Program-made: the position numbers and the translations under genes
Notes under the pieces: model-generated
Seen by the model: the letters and a program-made list of their open reading frames with translations, nothing else
What the model was told of the DNA's origin: nothing
Databases searched by the model: none
Assembly (NCBI RefSeq): GCF_014356525.2
Contig: NC_052516.1
Location: forward strand, 29,929,973-29,993,972
Direction: 5' to 3'
Origin: Nilaparvata lugens
Taxonomy: Eukaryota > Arthropoda > Insecta > Hemiptera > Delphacidae
DNA: 64,000 nucleotides
Shown here: positions 1-9,900 of the stretch, piece by piece
Layout: each line of letters starts with the position of its first letter
Numbering within the stretch: the first letter of the stretch is position 1

Positions 1-15
1 AATATATATAAAAAA

Positions 16-234
16 CTAGCCGTCAGGCTCGCTTCGCTCGCCATATCCGTCTAGCCAGGGGGCTCCGCCCCCTGGGCCCCCGACTGGATCGTCCAAGAAT
101 AAGATGAGCAGGATCGCTTCGCTCGCCTGCATTTTTCATTTGAGCATTTTTATCATATGTTAGGACAATCCAGTCGGGGGTCCAGACTAAACGGCTGGCT
201 AAACGGATATGGCGAGCGAAGCGAGCCTGACTGC
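16..234. repeat. GC-rich palindromic repeat with CTAG ends
   Basis: The outer arms (about 16-56 and 194-234) are inverted copies containing the GGCTCGCTTCGCTCGCC motif. Inner arms around 77-96 and 163-183 also pair. Both ends finish in CTAG followed by A/T, so each end looks like a Helitron 3' terminus facing outward. GC content is far above the flanks. Confidence 0.6.
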
Positions 235-605
235 TAGTAATATAATATTCCCAGGATTGAAGTAGCAGTGCCCAATCAATTTTTCCGCGATAAATGCATT
301 TAAATCTTCAACTTGGTGCCAACCTAACAAAGTCAACTCAACTTAATGCCAACCTGACAAAATTATTAATTTAGTTACCAGTTAACAACTGTTTCGAAGA
401 GGTACTCTATCTAGATTATAGTTCTATAGTAACATATGATTTGGAAATTTCAATTATAATTAAGAGATTGGGAGAAGAAGAATATACATGCTAAAAGACG
501 AACTTTAAACCCTTAAAAACAACCCTTAGAATTAAAATATCGCCAAAAGATTTCTTAGTGCGCCTCTAAAGGGCCAACTGAACATACCTACCAAATTTGA
601 ACGTT

Positions 606-672
606 TTTGGTCCGGTAGATTTTTAGTTATGCGAGTGAGTGAGTGAGTCAGTCAGTCAGTCAGTGAGTGAGT
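606..672. repeat. GTGA/GTCA tetranucleotide tract
   Basis: A run of about 16 units alternates GAGT, CAGT and GAGT again. It sits just inside the putative 5' end of the Helitron-like element, so it is probably part of that element rather than an independent microsatellite. Confidence 0.7.
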
Positions 673-815
673 GCCATTTCGCTTTTATATATATAGATAT
701 AATGTTTAATCTCTTAAAATTATCAGCGTTACTAGCAAAGCCTTATTGATTTGTGTGCAGGCGATGAGTAACAAAACATATTGAACATTAGAATCGTCTG
801 ATATCATATAGCGCA

Positions 816-935
816 TTTCCTATTCACCTATTCACCTATTTTCCTATTCACCTATTCACCTATTTACCTATTTTCCTATTCACCTATTTTCCTATTCACC
901 TATTTACCTATTTTCCTGTTCACCTATTCCATTTT
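816..935. repeat. CCTATTCA/CCTATTTT minisatellite
   Basis: About a dozen tandem units of roughly 8-10 bp (CCTATTCA, CCTATTTT, CCTATTTA variants) follow one another. Part of the unit (CATTTCCTATTCAC) recurs once at 949-962. No coding potential. Confidence 0.8.
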
Positions 936-1164
936 CTATCATATAGTGCATTTCCTATTCACATTTATCGCTATTCATTTGTATTTGCTTATCCTTATTA
1001 TTATACTGAAAGACTTTTGAAAAGCTCTTGACAATGCTGGATTCAGCAGTCCACATGCAGTTCATACCAAATGAAGATCAGCAGCCCTATATAAATTTAT
1101 AATAATAGACAAATTTACTTCATTTTATGCGTTAAAATATACCAACTAATTCAAAAACCATAAG

Positions 1165-1375
1165 AAGAAAACCCAGTTTGAAGGAAGCCGTTTGAAGAAG
1201 AAGAAGGAGAGGTAGGTGAATCAGAAAGACGATAAGGAAAAGCTGGTGGAGGAGTAGAGAGAGAGAAGATAAGATTGGGGAGAAGAGAAGAGATGAAGAA
1301 GGTGAGAAAGCGGAAGAGTTTGGGAAGGATGAGTCGGAGGGGGGAGGAATGTTTGGAGAATAATCTGAAATCGAT
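1165..1375. repeat. purine-rich (GA) tract
   Basis: The plus strand is overwhelmingly A/G for about 200 bp. A looser purine-rich tract occurs at 1876-2190 on the other side of an interrupted MITE. Long open frames read through it on the minus strand are low-complexity Phe/Leu/Ser strings and not proteins. Confidence 0.6.
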
Positions 1376-1383
1376 TACGCTTT

Positions 1384-1866
1384 GGCCCAGTTGCACAAAA
1401 GCCGGTTAAATTTTATTTATTTATTATTAGAACAGTCACAAACACGATATTTGGAAAGAGAAACAGGCAATTGCCCAAAACTTCTTCAATTCCTTGATTT
1501 TGGTACATAAATAGTCCAAAGTGAGGTTAAGTTTAAAATTTCTGTTTTCACCAAAGATTAAGACTCAGAGAGTACGTATTCGAGATATGACTGATGAATT
1601 TTGAATTTCGAAGGGTTGATAAGAGCCGGAAATAACACTAAACAATCCGAAAGTTTCAATAATATTGAAATAAACTTGAAAATTTTGAGCAGAAGAATTA
1701 AAACTACTATCACTGCAACTATCAGCTGATTAGGAGATTTTAACCGTGATTTATTTCACGAGAATCAACCAGAGAAGGCATTTTTGATAAGACGGCTTCT
1801 CTGATTGGTTCTCGTGGAATTAATCACGGTTGAAAGAAATCTAATCGGCTTTTCTGCAACTGGGCC
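1384..1866. mobile_element. MITE family A, interrupted copy
   Basis: The left end (1384-1414) reads GGCCCAGTTGCACAAAAGCC and the right end (1737-1866) finishes GCAACTGGGCC, matching the terminal inverted repeats of the intact copies at 17974-18119, 32706-32852 and 56824-56963. The palindromic core TTCACGAGAA...TTCTCGTGGAAT is present. A 322-bp insertion splits the copy, flanked by ATTTT at 1410-1414 and 1737-1741. Confidence 0.75.
1415..1736 (-). mobile_element. family B retroelement-like insertion in MITE A
   Basis: The insertion begins with ATTTATTTATT (an AATAAAT-type tail on the minus strand) and is flanked by a 5-bp ATTTT duplication of MITE sequence. Orientation and tail match the dispersed family B repeats at 2258, 6088, 10660 and 50868. 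The tail suggests a SINE or 5'-truncated LINE end. No ORF is seen. Confidence 0.5.
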
Positions 1867-1875
1867 TTTGTGTAG

Positions 1876-2190
1876 TCTTCGAAAGCGTAAGGAGAAGGCG
1901 ATAAGAGTAGGCTTGAGAAAAAGAAAGATGATAATAAAGAAGAAAATAAAGAAGGTGATTGAGAAGGGGCGAAAGGAAGAAAAATAAAAGGTAGAAAACT
2001 TGAGAGATAGAAGAATTGAGGATTGAAGAAGTAGGATGCAGAACAAAAATGAAAGTAGTAATTGAGAGGTAGATGGAAGTGGAAAATTCCAATAAAACAG
2101 TAATAATATTAAGGAGTAGATAGAGGAGATAAGAAAAGAGAGGAAGAGGGTGTGAGAGCAGAGGAGGTGTAAGTGGTTCAGAAGGAAAAG
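1876..2190. repeat. second purine-rich tract
   Basis: A roughly 300-bp region with strong purine bias on the plus strand (AAGAAGAAAATAAAGAAGG-type text). Open frames here are compositional artefacts. Together with 1165-1375 it flanks the interrupted MITE. Confidence 0.55.
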
Positions 2191-2257
2191 ATTATTGTCT
2201 TCGATGAAAATCTATTGATCCAAAAGTCTTCCCTCCAATTACAATAATAATAATATT

Positions 2258-2445
2258 ATAATTTATTTATTCATTTAGTTAATCATTGAATTATACAACT
2301 TTTCAAAAGTACTACAGGCTTTATGCCCAAAACGGTTCCAATTCTGATTTTTATACAAGAGTCCAAATGTATTTGGGTTATGTTGTGTCACTTCAACATT
2401 CTTTAGTTACACACTCAATTTACAATTCAAAAATGCAAAAATAAT
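2258..2445 (-). mobile_element. family B dispersed repeat
   Basis: On the minus strand it contains the family phrase GGAACCGTTTTGGGCATAAA followed by CCTGTAGTACTTTTGAAAAG and an AAATAAAT-type tail. The same phrase recurs at 6088-6195, 10660-10845 and 50868-50961. It is a SINE or LINE 3' end without its own protein. Confidence 0.65.
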
Positions 2446-2783
2446 ATGAAGTATTAGTGAATCCCATATTTTTCTTTTTTCAACATAATCATTGTTCACA
2501 AAGTTTCAACACGAATTGAATATTATCGATAATGAAGCATTTAATTCACCGAAAGTTATCACTCCAATAGTCAAAACAAAGACAATTTTATTCAAACTAC
2601 ACACTGTAACAGAGAATTATAGGAGTCTAACCAAAGACCAGAGCTAGTATTTCCTTCTATAATATTGCAACACAAAAAACTATCTCGAGAAGAAAGCTGT
2701 GGTCTTTTCAAAGTCTTCAATTCCACTTGCAATTCTATACACCAGATGGAATTGGATCCTTGACTTTCTCTGATATTATGAAA

Positions 2784-2815
2784 GATCTCTCATCTATGAT
2801 CATAGATGAGAGATC
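2784..2815. repeat. 32-bp perfect palindrome
   Basis: GATCTCTCATCTATGA is followed directly by its exact reverse complement, with no spacer. Looser pairing continues a little on both sides. Neither a known promoter site nor a gene is nearby. Confidence 0.9.
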
Positions 2816-3600
2816 CAATGTCAGAGAGTCGATTACTATGATCTTGATGTCATAATCTTTCTCTATAATGCAGGTTATGAATAGTTCCGTTTCCTTTATC
2901 ACTATTATAGTTATCAAATTCTTCATTTTCAACATTTTTCATTCTTTTCATTACCCGTGCATTATTCACTTATTGATCTCATCCTGTACAACTATAATAC
3001 TTGAGCGAAGGCAGAGAGCTGCCTGTTTTTTGCAAGAATAAATTTGGGTGGGAAAGGTGCTGTTTTTTATTCATTCATTTTGAAGGGTGTCCTTCTATTT
3101 TTTTTAATTCAGATTATTTGTGCTCTGGGAAAGACACAGGATTATTCTATTATAAATTATACTATACTGAAGTCATCGATTACTTTCAACATTATTCATA
3201 CAGTATATCCTAACTAATCAATCAAAGAACAGGCCGTTGTTTAGAGGGCAACCTTTTCGATTATTTTTTTAATAATGAAATTTATATATTTATTTTGCTC
3301 AAAACAAACTCTAAAAGTCAAGCACCTATCTCCCCATATTTTAATATTGAGCTTTGAACAGAAAAATGTAAAAGCAGGATATCATTCCTACATGACGGAG
3401 AATTGAATGAAGCCTTGTGCAAACCATTAGCCTCTTGACATAGCCATGATGAAAATCGCAGTGGTGTGCACAAGGCTTGGATAAAAATTGCGTTGGCTTG
3501 CGGGTTCGAGACCAATCATACTCTTCCTCCTTTTTCCCTGAGAATTTCAAATTCTGATATAGATTATCCATGTAATTTTAATTAAATAGTACATACTTAT
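2816..3600. other. intergenic DNA upstream of the P450, no gene seen
   Basis: Only short open frames without recognisable protein features occur here. A GGGTTCGAGACC box-B-like motif lies near 3503-3514, which may be a degraded tRNA-derived SINE. Nothing else can be supported. Confidence 0.4.
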
Positions 3601-3671
3601 TCTATTCTTCGATGTGTAAGGAGATGGCAACACAAAATTTCCCCTAGTGCAAAGCACGGGTTATCTACTAG
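3600..3671 (+). mobile_element. Helitron-like 3' terminus
   Basis: A small hairpin GTGC-AAA-GCAC (3647-3657) is followed by ten bases and CTAG (3668-3671), then T. This matches the hairpin-plus-CTRR ending of Helitrons. The similar phrase GCACGGGT recurs, inverted, at 9371-9400. The 5' end of the element was not found. It ends only about 60 bp before the first P450 coding exon. Confidence 0.5.
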
Positions 3672-3731
3672 TCTCTTATAAATTTGAATTGTTGGCAGAT
3701 TGTATTATAAATCTTTTCTTTTTCAGTAGCG

Positions 3732-3934
3732 ATGTTCACGTGGGTGCTCCGCCTCATACTGATTGGAATCATCCTGCTGCTGGTCTACCTGCGATATAGG
3801 AAGTCGAGGAAGCGTCTACTCGAACTGGGAGCCAAGCTTCCCGGACCCCCCAGTCTCCCTCTGTTCGGGAACATGCTCCCCTTCGCCATGCGTCCGGACG
3901 ACTGCATCGACATCGGCATGAAATTTTGCACTGA
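3732..3934 (+). CDS. P450 exon 1: membrane anchor and proline hinge
   Basis: Encodes residues 1-67 plus two bases. The ATG follows TTCTTTTTCAG by five bases, so a 5'-UTR intron probably ends there. The donor is GTGAGT at 3935; a second GTGA at 3939 is possible but gives the wrong phase. Confidence 0.9.
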
Positions 3935-6900
3935 GTGAGTGAAAATTTATCATTTCTAGTTTGACTGATCCCCTGTTTGCCAGATTTTCTGGAATCTAGT
4001 CATAAACTGAATTGTATATGCTCAATTCAATTTCAACACATATCTACGCTATAATATCTTCTCTCTTAAGCTCTACAGCCTAGGGTAGGCTTTGGTTTTC
4101 TCCAAAACATTCCTGAAAATAATTGTTATAGTTTGACTGATCCCCTGTCTGTTTGCCAGATTCTCTGGAATCTAGTCATGAATTGAATTGTATATGCTCC
4201 ATTGGTATGCTATATCAAGTTTATGCTCCATTGGTATGCTATATCAAGTTTATGCTCCATTGGTATGGTATACTTGGTATGCTATATCAAGTTTATGCTC
4301 CATTCAAGTTCAACACACATCTGCGCTATAATCTTTCTTCTCTTTAGCTCTACAGCCCAGGGTGATCTTTGGTTTTCTCCAAAACATTCCTGAAAATTGT
4401 TATAGTTTGACTGATCCCCTGTCTGTTTGTCAGATTTTCTGGGATGTAGTCATAAATTGAATTGTATATACTCCATCCAAGTTAAACACAAAAATACGCT
4501 TTACAATTTTTTTTCTTTAACTCTACAGCCCAGATTGGGCTTTGATTCCACCACAACATTCCTCCAAGCCTCTCTGTCTTTAATCAATCAATCTTCTGCA
4601 TCCTCTATAACCCATTCTTATTAAATTATCTCCGATCTCTCCCGGTTTTATTAAATCAACTCCCGGTTGTGTGTTGGAGGGAAGGATATTATTTTTTATC
4701 CTTTTCAGAGAATCGACAATTATTTGTTGAAACACCGCCGATTTATGAAGTTACAACACAATATCTTATTATCGTTTTTATAATTGCGTTTAATCTATAT
4801 TATCATTGATTAATCTTTTATACTCTGTAAAATTCTTTGAATATTAGCAATGCCGTCATTTGATGTGAATTTGTGTACAAGCCAGTAAATATTGTAACAT
4901 ACATAAATGAAGAACTTCAATAGAGAACTTATCCTTAACTTAGAATCTTAAAGAATCACATTCTCTCGGTCTGCCCCTTTACCTTCTCGTGTGAATCCTT
5001 TCTTTAAGCACTATCTAACATTTACGATTATAAATCAAGTGGTAACTAATGAGAATTTCCTACACAAGGTATTTGATGATACAGTGAAACCTCGATATAT
5101 CACATACCGTTATAGTACATTTTTCATTCAGTCCCTTGAAACGTCCATATAGCCAATGTAAAAAATACCCCTACAGTTACGTTATTTTTCCTAGAACTCT
5201 GTAATAGAGAATTTTTGCCGTTTCAGAAGGATGTCAATGCACCCCTTTATGACATTAATAATAATTTCAAGTTTTCAGAACCCTTCAATAGTTCATACAG
5301 CCTCACGAATCTAATTATAAATTTATCAACCATTGCACATTTTGATGAACCAAAGCTGTGAATAATTGAGGAGAATTACGCGATCATGCCTTGAGATTTA
5401 AACAAAACACAATTTTAAACTAAAATTAATCTGAAATTAATTATGACCAGTTGAGTCTTCTTCATGATAATAATTATTATTATGTAGCGCCTACAGATTA
5501 CATTGTGTACTGTACTGAACATAAATTATACAGAACAAATGGAAATCACTACATAATTTGGATTTTCGTTAAATAAATTATTATTATACAGGAAAAGGCA
5601 ACTTGCTAATAAGACATAAAACTTGATTCCTCTTTGCTTTTCGTTCATTCGATCTACCTACTGTGGGTTAAATGGAACAGGGGGCTTTTATTGCTTCATT
5701 TCGCCCACATTACTTCTATTGTAAAATGTTAAAAGTAATTCATCTATCTACTGTTAATACTCGTTGTTACTAGCCTTTACTGCCATTACTGTATTCATTG
5801 TTGCATTCTCACTTACAAGTTTGTGAATGTGATCAAAAAATAAAATTCTCTGACAACTCCAATTCAATTTTACTAAAATTCAGAATCATTCATTGGCCAT
5901 TCAATAACGAAATAAACTTTTTACTAATCATCAAATTCAATTTAATCAAACAAATAAAATTTTGTGACATCTTTAGTTCAATTTTTCTCAAATTGAAATT
6001 CATTCATTAGCTTTGAAATTACCTACCAAAATAAAATCTCAATTAAATAGTAATTTGATTCTAATTGAATAATAATAGTAATTTATACTGGTGTGTAAAT
6101 TAGAATTGGAACCGTTTTGGGCGTGAGCCTGTGGTACTTTCTGTAGGTTGTGTGATTCTGAATGATTAAATAAATAAATTAATTAATTAATTAATCATGA
6201 AATTTACATCAACAGGTACGACAGCGGTCCTATCAGATTCTGGTTCCTGAACGAGCTGATCGTATTCGTGGCAAAACCCCAGGATGCTGAGATTCTACTA
6301 AGCAACATGAAACACTTGAGAAAACCCTGGCAGTACAAACTGCTCAAACCCTTCATGGGCGAAGGTCTCTTCACTAATAGCGACAATTCAATATGGCGAC
6401 TGCACAGGAAAATGATCACTCCAGCTTTCCATTTCTCCATTCTCAAAGGATTTCTGCCCATTTTCTTCGAGGAGGCTAAGATATTCGCCAGTAAAGTGAG
6501 TAGTACAGTTGATTATCTGCAAAGATCTGAATTATATGAAAATGCTTACTTTAGTGTAACTCTTGTGAGAGAGTTAAGAGGTGGGCATCTTAGCAACAAT
6601 CACGAACATGTACAAGGGATTGAAAAATGATGATGTAGTATAGAGAAGAGAACGGTTCCAAACAATTGAATTGAAACAGTTTTCTTCTCTATCCTAGACG
6701 TCACCTGGTTTCTCAAGTGAGACTTGAATTGGATGTTAGAGATAGGGTTGTCACGCTAGTCGCACCGATGAGCATTGATTAGACAAGATTATATTATTAG
6801 ATGGGATGATTATACCTAACCTAATACCTAATACGCGGGTTTTTACAGCCTTCCCGGCCGTTTCCCCGCACTCAACACGCCATCTGCCTCTATCTCTCCA

Positions 6901-9900
6901 TACGTCTTGTTGGATGCCCCTGCTCTCCATGGCCTCTTCTATGTTTTGCTGCCAAACCGTTCGTGGTCGTCCTCGTTTCCTCCTCTCAGCCGGAATCCAC
7001 TCATATACCTTCCTTGGTATGCGACTGGGGCTCATTCTTCTTAGATGTCCGTACCACTGCAGTTGTTTTTCCTCCACCTCATCCACCACTGACCTGTCCA
7101 ATTTCATTTTCTCCCTTATAACCTCATTTCTCACCCTATCTCCCAAGGTCAGCTGGCAACATCTTCTCCAGTAATTCATCTCCATAGCCAATAATCTTTG
7201 TTTTAGTCTCTTGGTTAATGTCCATACTTCCGCCCCATAAGTTACACAGCTCATCACAATTGTTTTGAAAACCTGTTTCTTTACTCTTTCAGATATATCA
7301 TCCGTCCAAAGTATTGAATGTAGCTTCCTGGTTAAAACTCTGCCCTTTGCAATCCTGTATCCAATCTCTCTCTCATCCCGTCCATCATCTTTTATTGTCA
7401 TACCTAAGTACCTAAGGGATGATTATAATATTAATAATTATATGATTAGTTGAGATCCATGCGCCTGCTACACACTCTGTAAGGATTACAACTTCAAGAG
7501 CTGTCTCCTCTAAACATTGAGGGCCGGTTTCCGAGCTCGAGATCTATAAGTTCTGGACTTACAGAGTCCAGGACTAATATAAGCTCTTGGGTCTAAATCA
7601 ACTTTCTGAGTCACGGGTTTATGTTCTAAACTTCGGGGTCTATTAAGTTCTCGACTTAAGTCGAGGACTTTAATGCAGTAAACATGAGGGAAATTCTCAA
7701 TATTTTGCTGTTGTAGTGTTGGCATTAGGCCTATAGCAAAACAGCTGATTCCAGCGGGATAATTCAAATGCTCTCCAAACTATTTTGTAACAATCATTTT
7801 TTGAAACTACATTTCGATTTCTTTGTATGGTGTAGGTCTATAAATTCAAAGCAAACCCTAACCTTTCAAAACATGAATAAGAAATAAACATTTTCATTTT
7901 ATGTTATGCTTTTATTAATAATTGATTTTGGAATAAAAATTTTAGTAGGCCTATGCCACCTATTGAGTTGGAAAACGTATTTGTTTTGAAAAAAAAACTG
8001 GAATAATAATTTATTATTGTTATATTATCATTAATAATATGTTGAATATGGCATTGGTTAAAATATTCACATTGGGAGATAAAATTCCAAGGCAATCCTT
8101 GTATTATTCTTCTTTACCATTTTTAGGTTATGTCACAGTCGTAAAATGAGGTTAGTTTTTCACGCATTATATTATGAAGAACTTCATTCCAAAATAAACT
8201 TGCAAACTATAAATTATGAATTTAGATGGACTCATTCAAATAATTTAGGTATTTCATGACATTTATTCGGCTATTCATGTACTCCAAAACAATAACTGAA
8301 TTGTGTTGCTCGGTTTGCTCTAGAACTTAAATTTAAACCCTACCCCAGTCGAGGGTTTAAAATCACGCTGTTTTAAGTTCTAGACTCAACGATTTTTGAT
8401 AAATCCTTGACTCGAAAATAGACGAGAATCTAATTCAAATCCTGGACTTATAAGCCCTACACTCAGAAAGCGAAATTATAAACTCCAAGGTCTAACGTGA
8501 TCTCTAAACTCCAGGGTCTAATATAGAGTCCTCAATTACGTTAACGCTCTGACTAGGAAAGCCAATTTTCTGACTTCCGAGTTTAAAGCCGGTTAAAGTC
8601 TAGAACTTAGCTAAATCCCAAGCTCGGAAACCGGCCCTATGGGTTCAAGAAGTTAGTTTAGAAGTTGAGGGTTTTAGAGTAAATGAACGCTGATTAGAAT
8701 TAGTGAACGATAGAGAACTGATAGAGTTAGGGAACGCTAACTTAGGTCTCATTACTTACGCACCAGCCTAAAGAGCATCACACTCATCGAAAAAAAATTA
8801 AATTTGGTGAGTTGTTTTGAGCTTAGATGAGAAGAGCTGTGTTCACCCAGCTCTTATTATTCTTTTATCCAATTGATTTTATCTTTTATTCATTGATTTC
8901 TTTCGGATTCCTTTTTTTATCATTTATTAGATTTGTTCTTACTAATTTTCTAGATTCCTTGCGGAGAAGAAGTCGATGTATTTCCAAGGTTTGGTTTGTG
9001 CGCTCTGGACATTATCTGTCGAACCGCCATGGGAGTTCACGTGCATTCCCAGGAGGGAAAGGGCAAGGAGTTCGTAGAAGGAATGGAAACCCTACTTCAG
9101 GTAAGATATTGACAACTTTTCTGATCTTATAATGATTGCCAAAATTTGTGTTCGAAAAAATGCTGAAATTCCCTGGTCTTCTCTAATAGCGTAAGATTAT
9201 TCACCTACATAGACCTAATATTGCATGAATTTATCCTCTTTCCCAAGGAGAATATTAATTTGTACTGATTCCTACTGTTAGTCGTTATAAGTTTTGTTGA
9301 GACTTCAGGATTTCAATTGAAATTTATATATGAAGGATTATTCAGAGGCAACTGCTGAGGATTATTTGTTACTAACAGGTGACCCGTGCCTCGCAAGGGT
9401 ACAGTAAAAAACTTGACAACTCAACGTAATGAAAACCATTCGAAGTTTTCAAGTTAATCACTCCAGTAGTTCAAACGCGATGATGCGTCATTCGTGAATT
9501 TCCTATCCCGTACGTGTATAAGCCAGTTCTTTCCTTCATTATAATATAGATTACTCCAGTATTATTTAGTAGACTATTATAAACAATATGAAGTTGAAAT
9601 TCAGTATTTATTAGTTGTTAATATGTAACAAATATAATATGTAAAATGTGTACTACAGGGTAAAGTTATTGGCAGGAGAGGTGTTGGAAGGAGACGAATT
9701 TCCTGGTTGAAGAATTTGAGAACATGGTTTGCAGTGTCCACCCCGGAACTTTTTAGAGCGGCTATCAACTAAGTTATAATTGCCAGAATGATTGCCAACA
9801 TTCGGTAACGGATAGACACCAGAAGAAGAACGTTAAGTTAACACTTAATTTTTAAAAAGTGAAGATATTGAGGAAACGTTGGAGGAAGACTTGGATCAAT

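Larger units (their letters stand above)
16..697 (-). mobile_element. candidate non-autonomous Helitron-like element
   Basis: Read on the minus strand, the right edge starts with TCTATATATATAAAAGCG next to an A, and the left edge finishes in CTAG next to a T. This is the 5'-TC...CTRR-3' pattern with insertion between A and T expected of Helitrons. An imperfect GC-rich hairpin lies six bases before the CTAG. No coding sequence is present. The GAGT/CAGT tetranucleotide tract just inside the 5' end resembles the start of many insect Helitron-like repeats as I remember them. The palindrome at 16-234 could instead be a separate foldback element. Confidence 0.45.

Noticed and set aside
606..935. 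A CRISPR-like array from regularly spaced repeats.
   Set aside because: Units are contiguous micro/minisatellites without unique spacers, in a eukaryotic genome.
1151..2092. Phe/Leu/Ser-rich minus-strand frames.
   Set aside because: They are produced by purine-rich low-complexity DNA and have no protein features.
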